Positions 5,769 to 5,829 of a stretch of DNA of 5,829 bases are shown one piece after another (the first letter of the stretch is position 1; the number at the start of each line of letters is the position of its first letter). The DNA lies in the NCBI GenBank assembly GCA_937872125.1, contig CALMNY010000157.1, positions 1 to 5,829 of the forward strand, in the 5' to 3' direction. The position numbers and the translations under genes were made by a program. The DNA comes from an uncultured Candidatus Competibacteraceae bacterium (GTDB taxonomy: Bacteria; Pseudomonadota; Gammaproteobacteria; Competibacterales; Competibacteraceae). Under the pieces are notes generated by a model. That model was not told the DNA's origin, did no database searches, and saw nothing but the letters and a program-made list of their open reading frames with translations.

Positions 5769-5829
5769 ATGCGCCTGATCCACTCCAACCGCTGGTTGCC
5801 CCAGGCGCTGGTCTGGCGCGTGTTCGTGC
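5769..5829 (+). CDS. Start of an unidentified downstream gene, possibly a membrane protein (partial)
   Basis: An open frame from ATG 5769 runs to the right edge: MRLIHSNRWLPQALVWRVFV, 20 codons. It begins 13 bp after the preceding stop, with no clear Shine-Dalgarno, consistent with translation coupled to the upstream gene. The basic start followed by WLPQALVWRVFV looks like the lead-in to a first transmembrane helix, as in sensor kinases or permeases. Either partner would make sense beside a substrate-binding protein. Twenty residues are too few to assign a family. A competing frame from TTG 5756 is also open but looks less natural. Confidence 0.45.
   Translation, partial: MRLIHSNRWLPQALVWRVFV

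Noticed and set aside
5379..5788. Minus-strand frames of 134-143 codons opposite the binding protein gene
   Set aside because: They are antisense to a well-supported gene, with low-complexity R/P/G-rich products and no family match.

Overview
This 5.8 kb window is GC-rich chromosomal DNA. It most likely comes from a gammaproteobacterium: the TypA/BipA N-terminus, the 70-residue CspA-type protein and the ~1,300-residue HrpA all closely resemble gammaproteobacterial versions as I remember them. No species can be named from sequence alone. I see no rRNA, tRNA, CRISPR array, transposase or phage gene, and this looks mostly like ordinary housekeeping DNA.

Layout, left to right. Bases 1-215 (minus strand) hold the first 71 codons of typA/bipA, a translational GTPase, cut by the window edge. 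It has its own perfect -10 box (236-241) and a pair of 9-bp direct repeats just upstream. A perfect 10-bp hairpin (306-330) then separates typA from the cold-shock protein gene upstream of it (355-567, minus strand). A gene-free gap of 270 bp follows (568-837), from which csp and hrpA are divergently transcribed. The large gene at 838-4773 (plus strand) is hrpA, a DEAH-box RNA helicase with all core motifs intact. After a 148-bp gap with a weak hairpin and a plausible promoter comes a gene for an exported substrate-binding protein of the PhnD (phosphate/phosphite/phosphonate-binding-like) family (4922-5755). The first 20 codons of a closely linked downstream gene run off the right edge.

TypA, Csp and HrpA all act on RNA or ribosomes (ribosome assembly and translation under stress, RNA chaperoning, RNA helicase and ribosome rescue), so the left part of the window is a small translation/RNA-stress neighbourhood. 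The genes are in separate transcription units. The right part starts an unrelated unit, probably for sensing or uptake of a small oxyanion.

The most unusual structure is inside hrpA. Around 3619-3660 a C-rich/G-rich palindromic repeat of the kind usually scattered between genes sits in frame in the helicase C-terminal region. It adds about 18 residues relative to my recollection of E. coli HrpA and places a canonical G-quadruplex motif in the sense strand. I found no convincing undescribed multi-gene system here.
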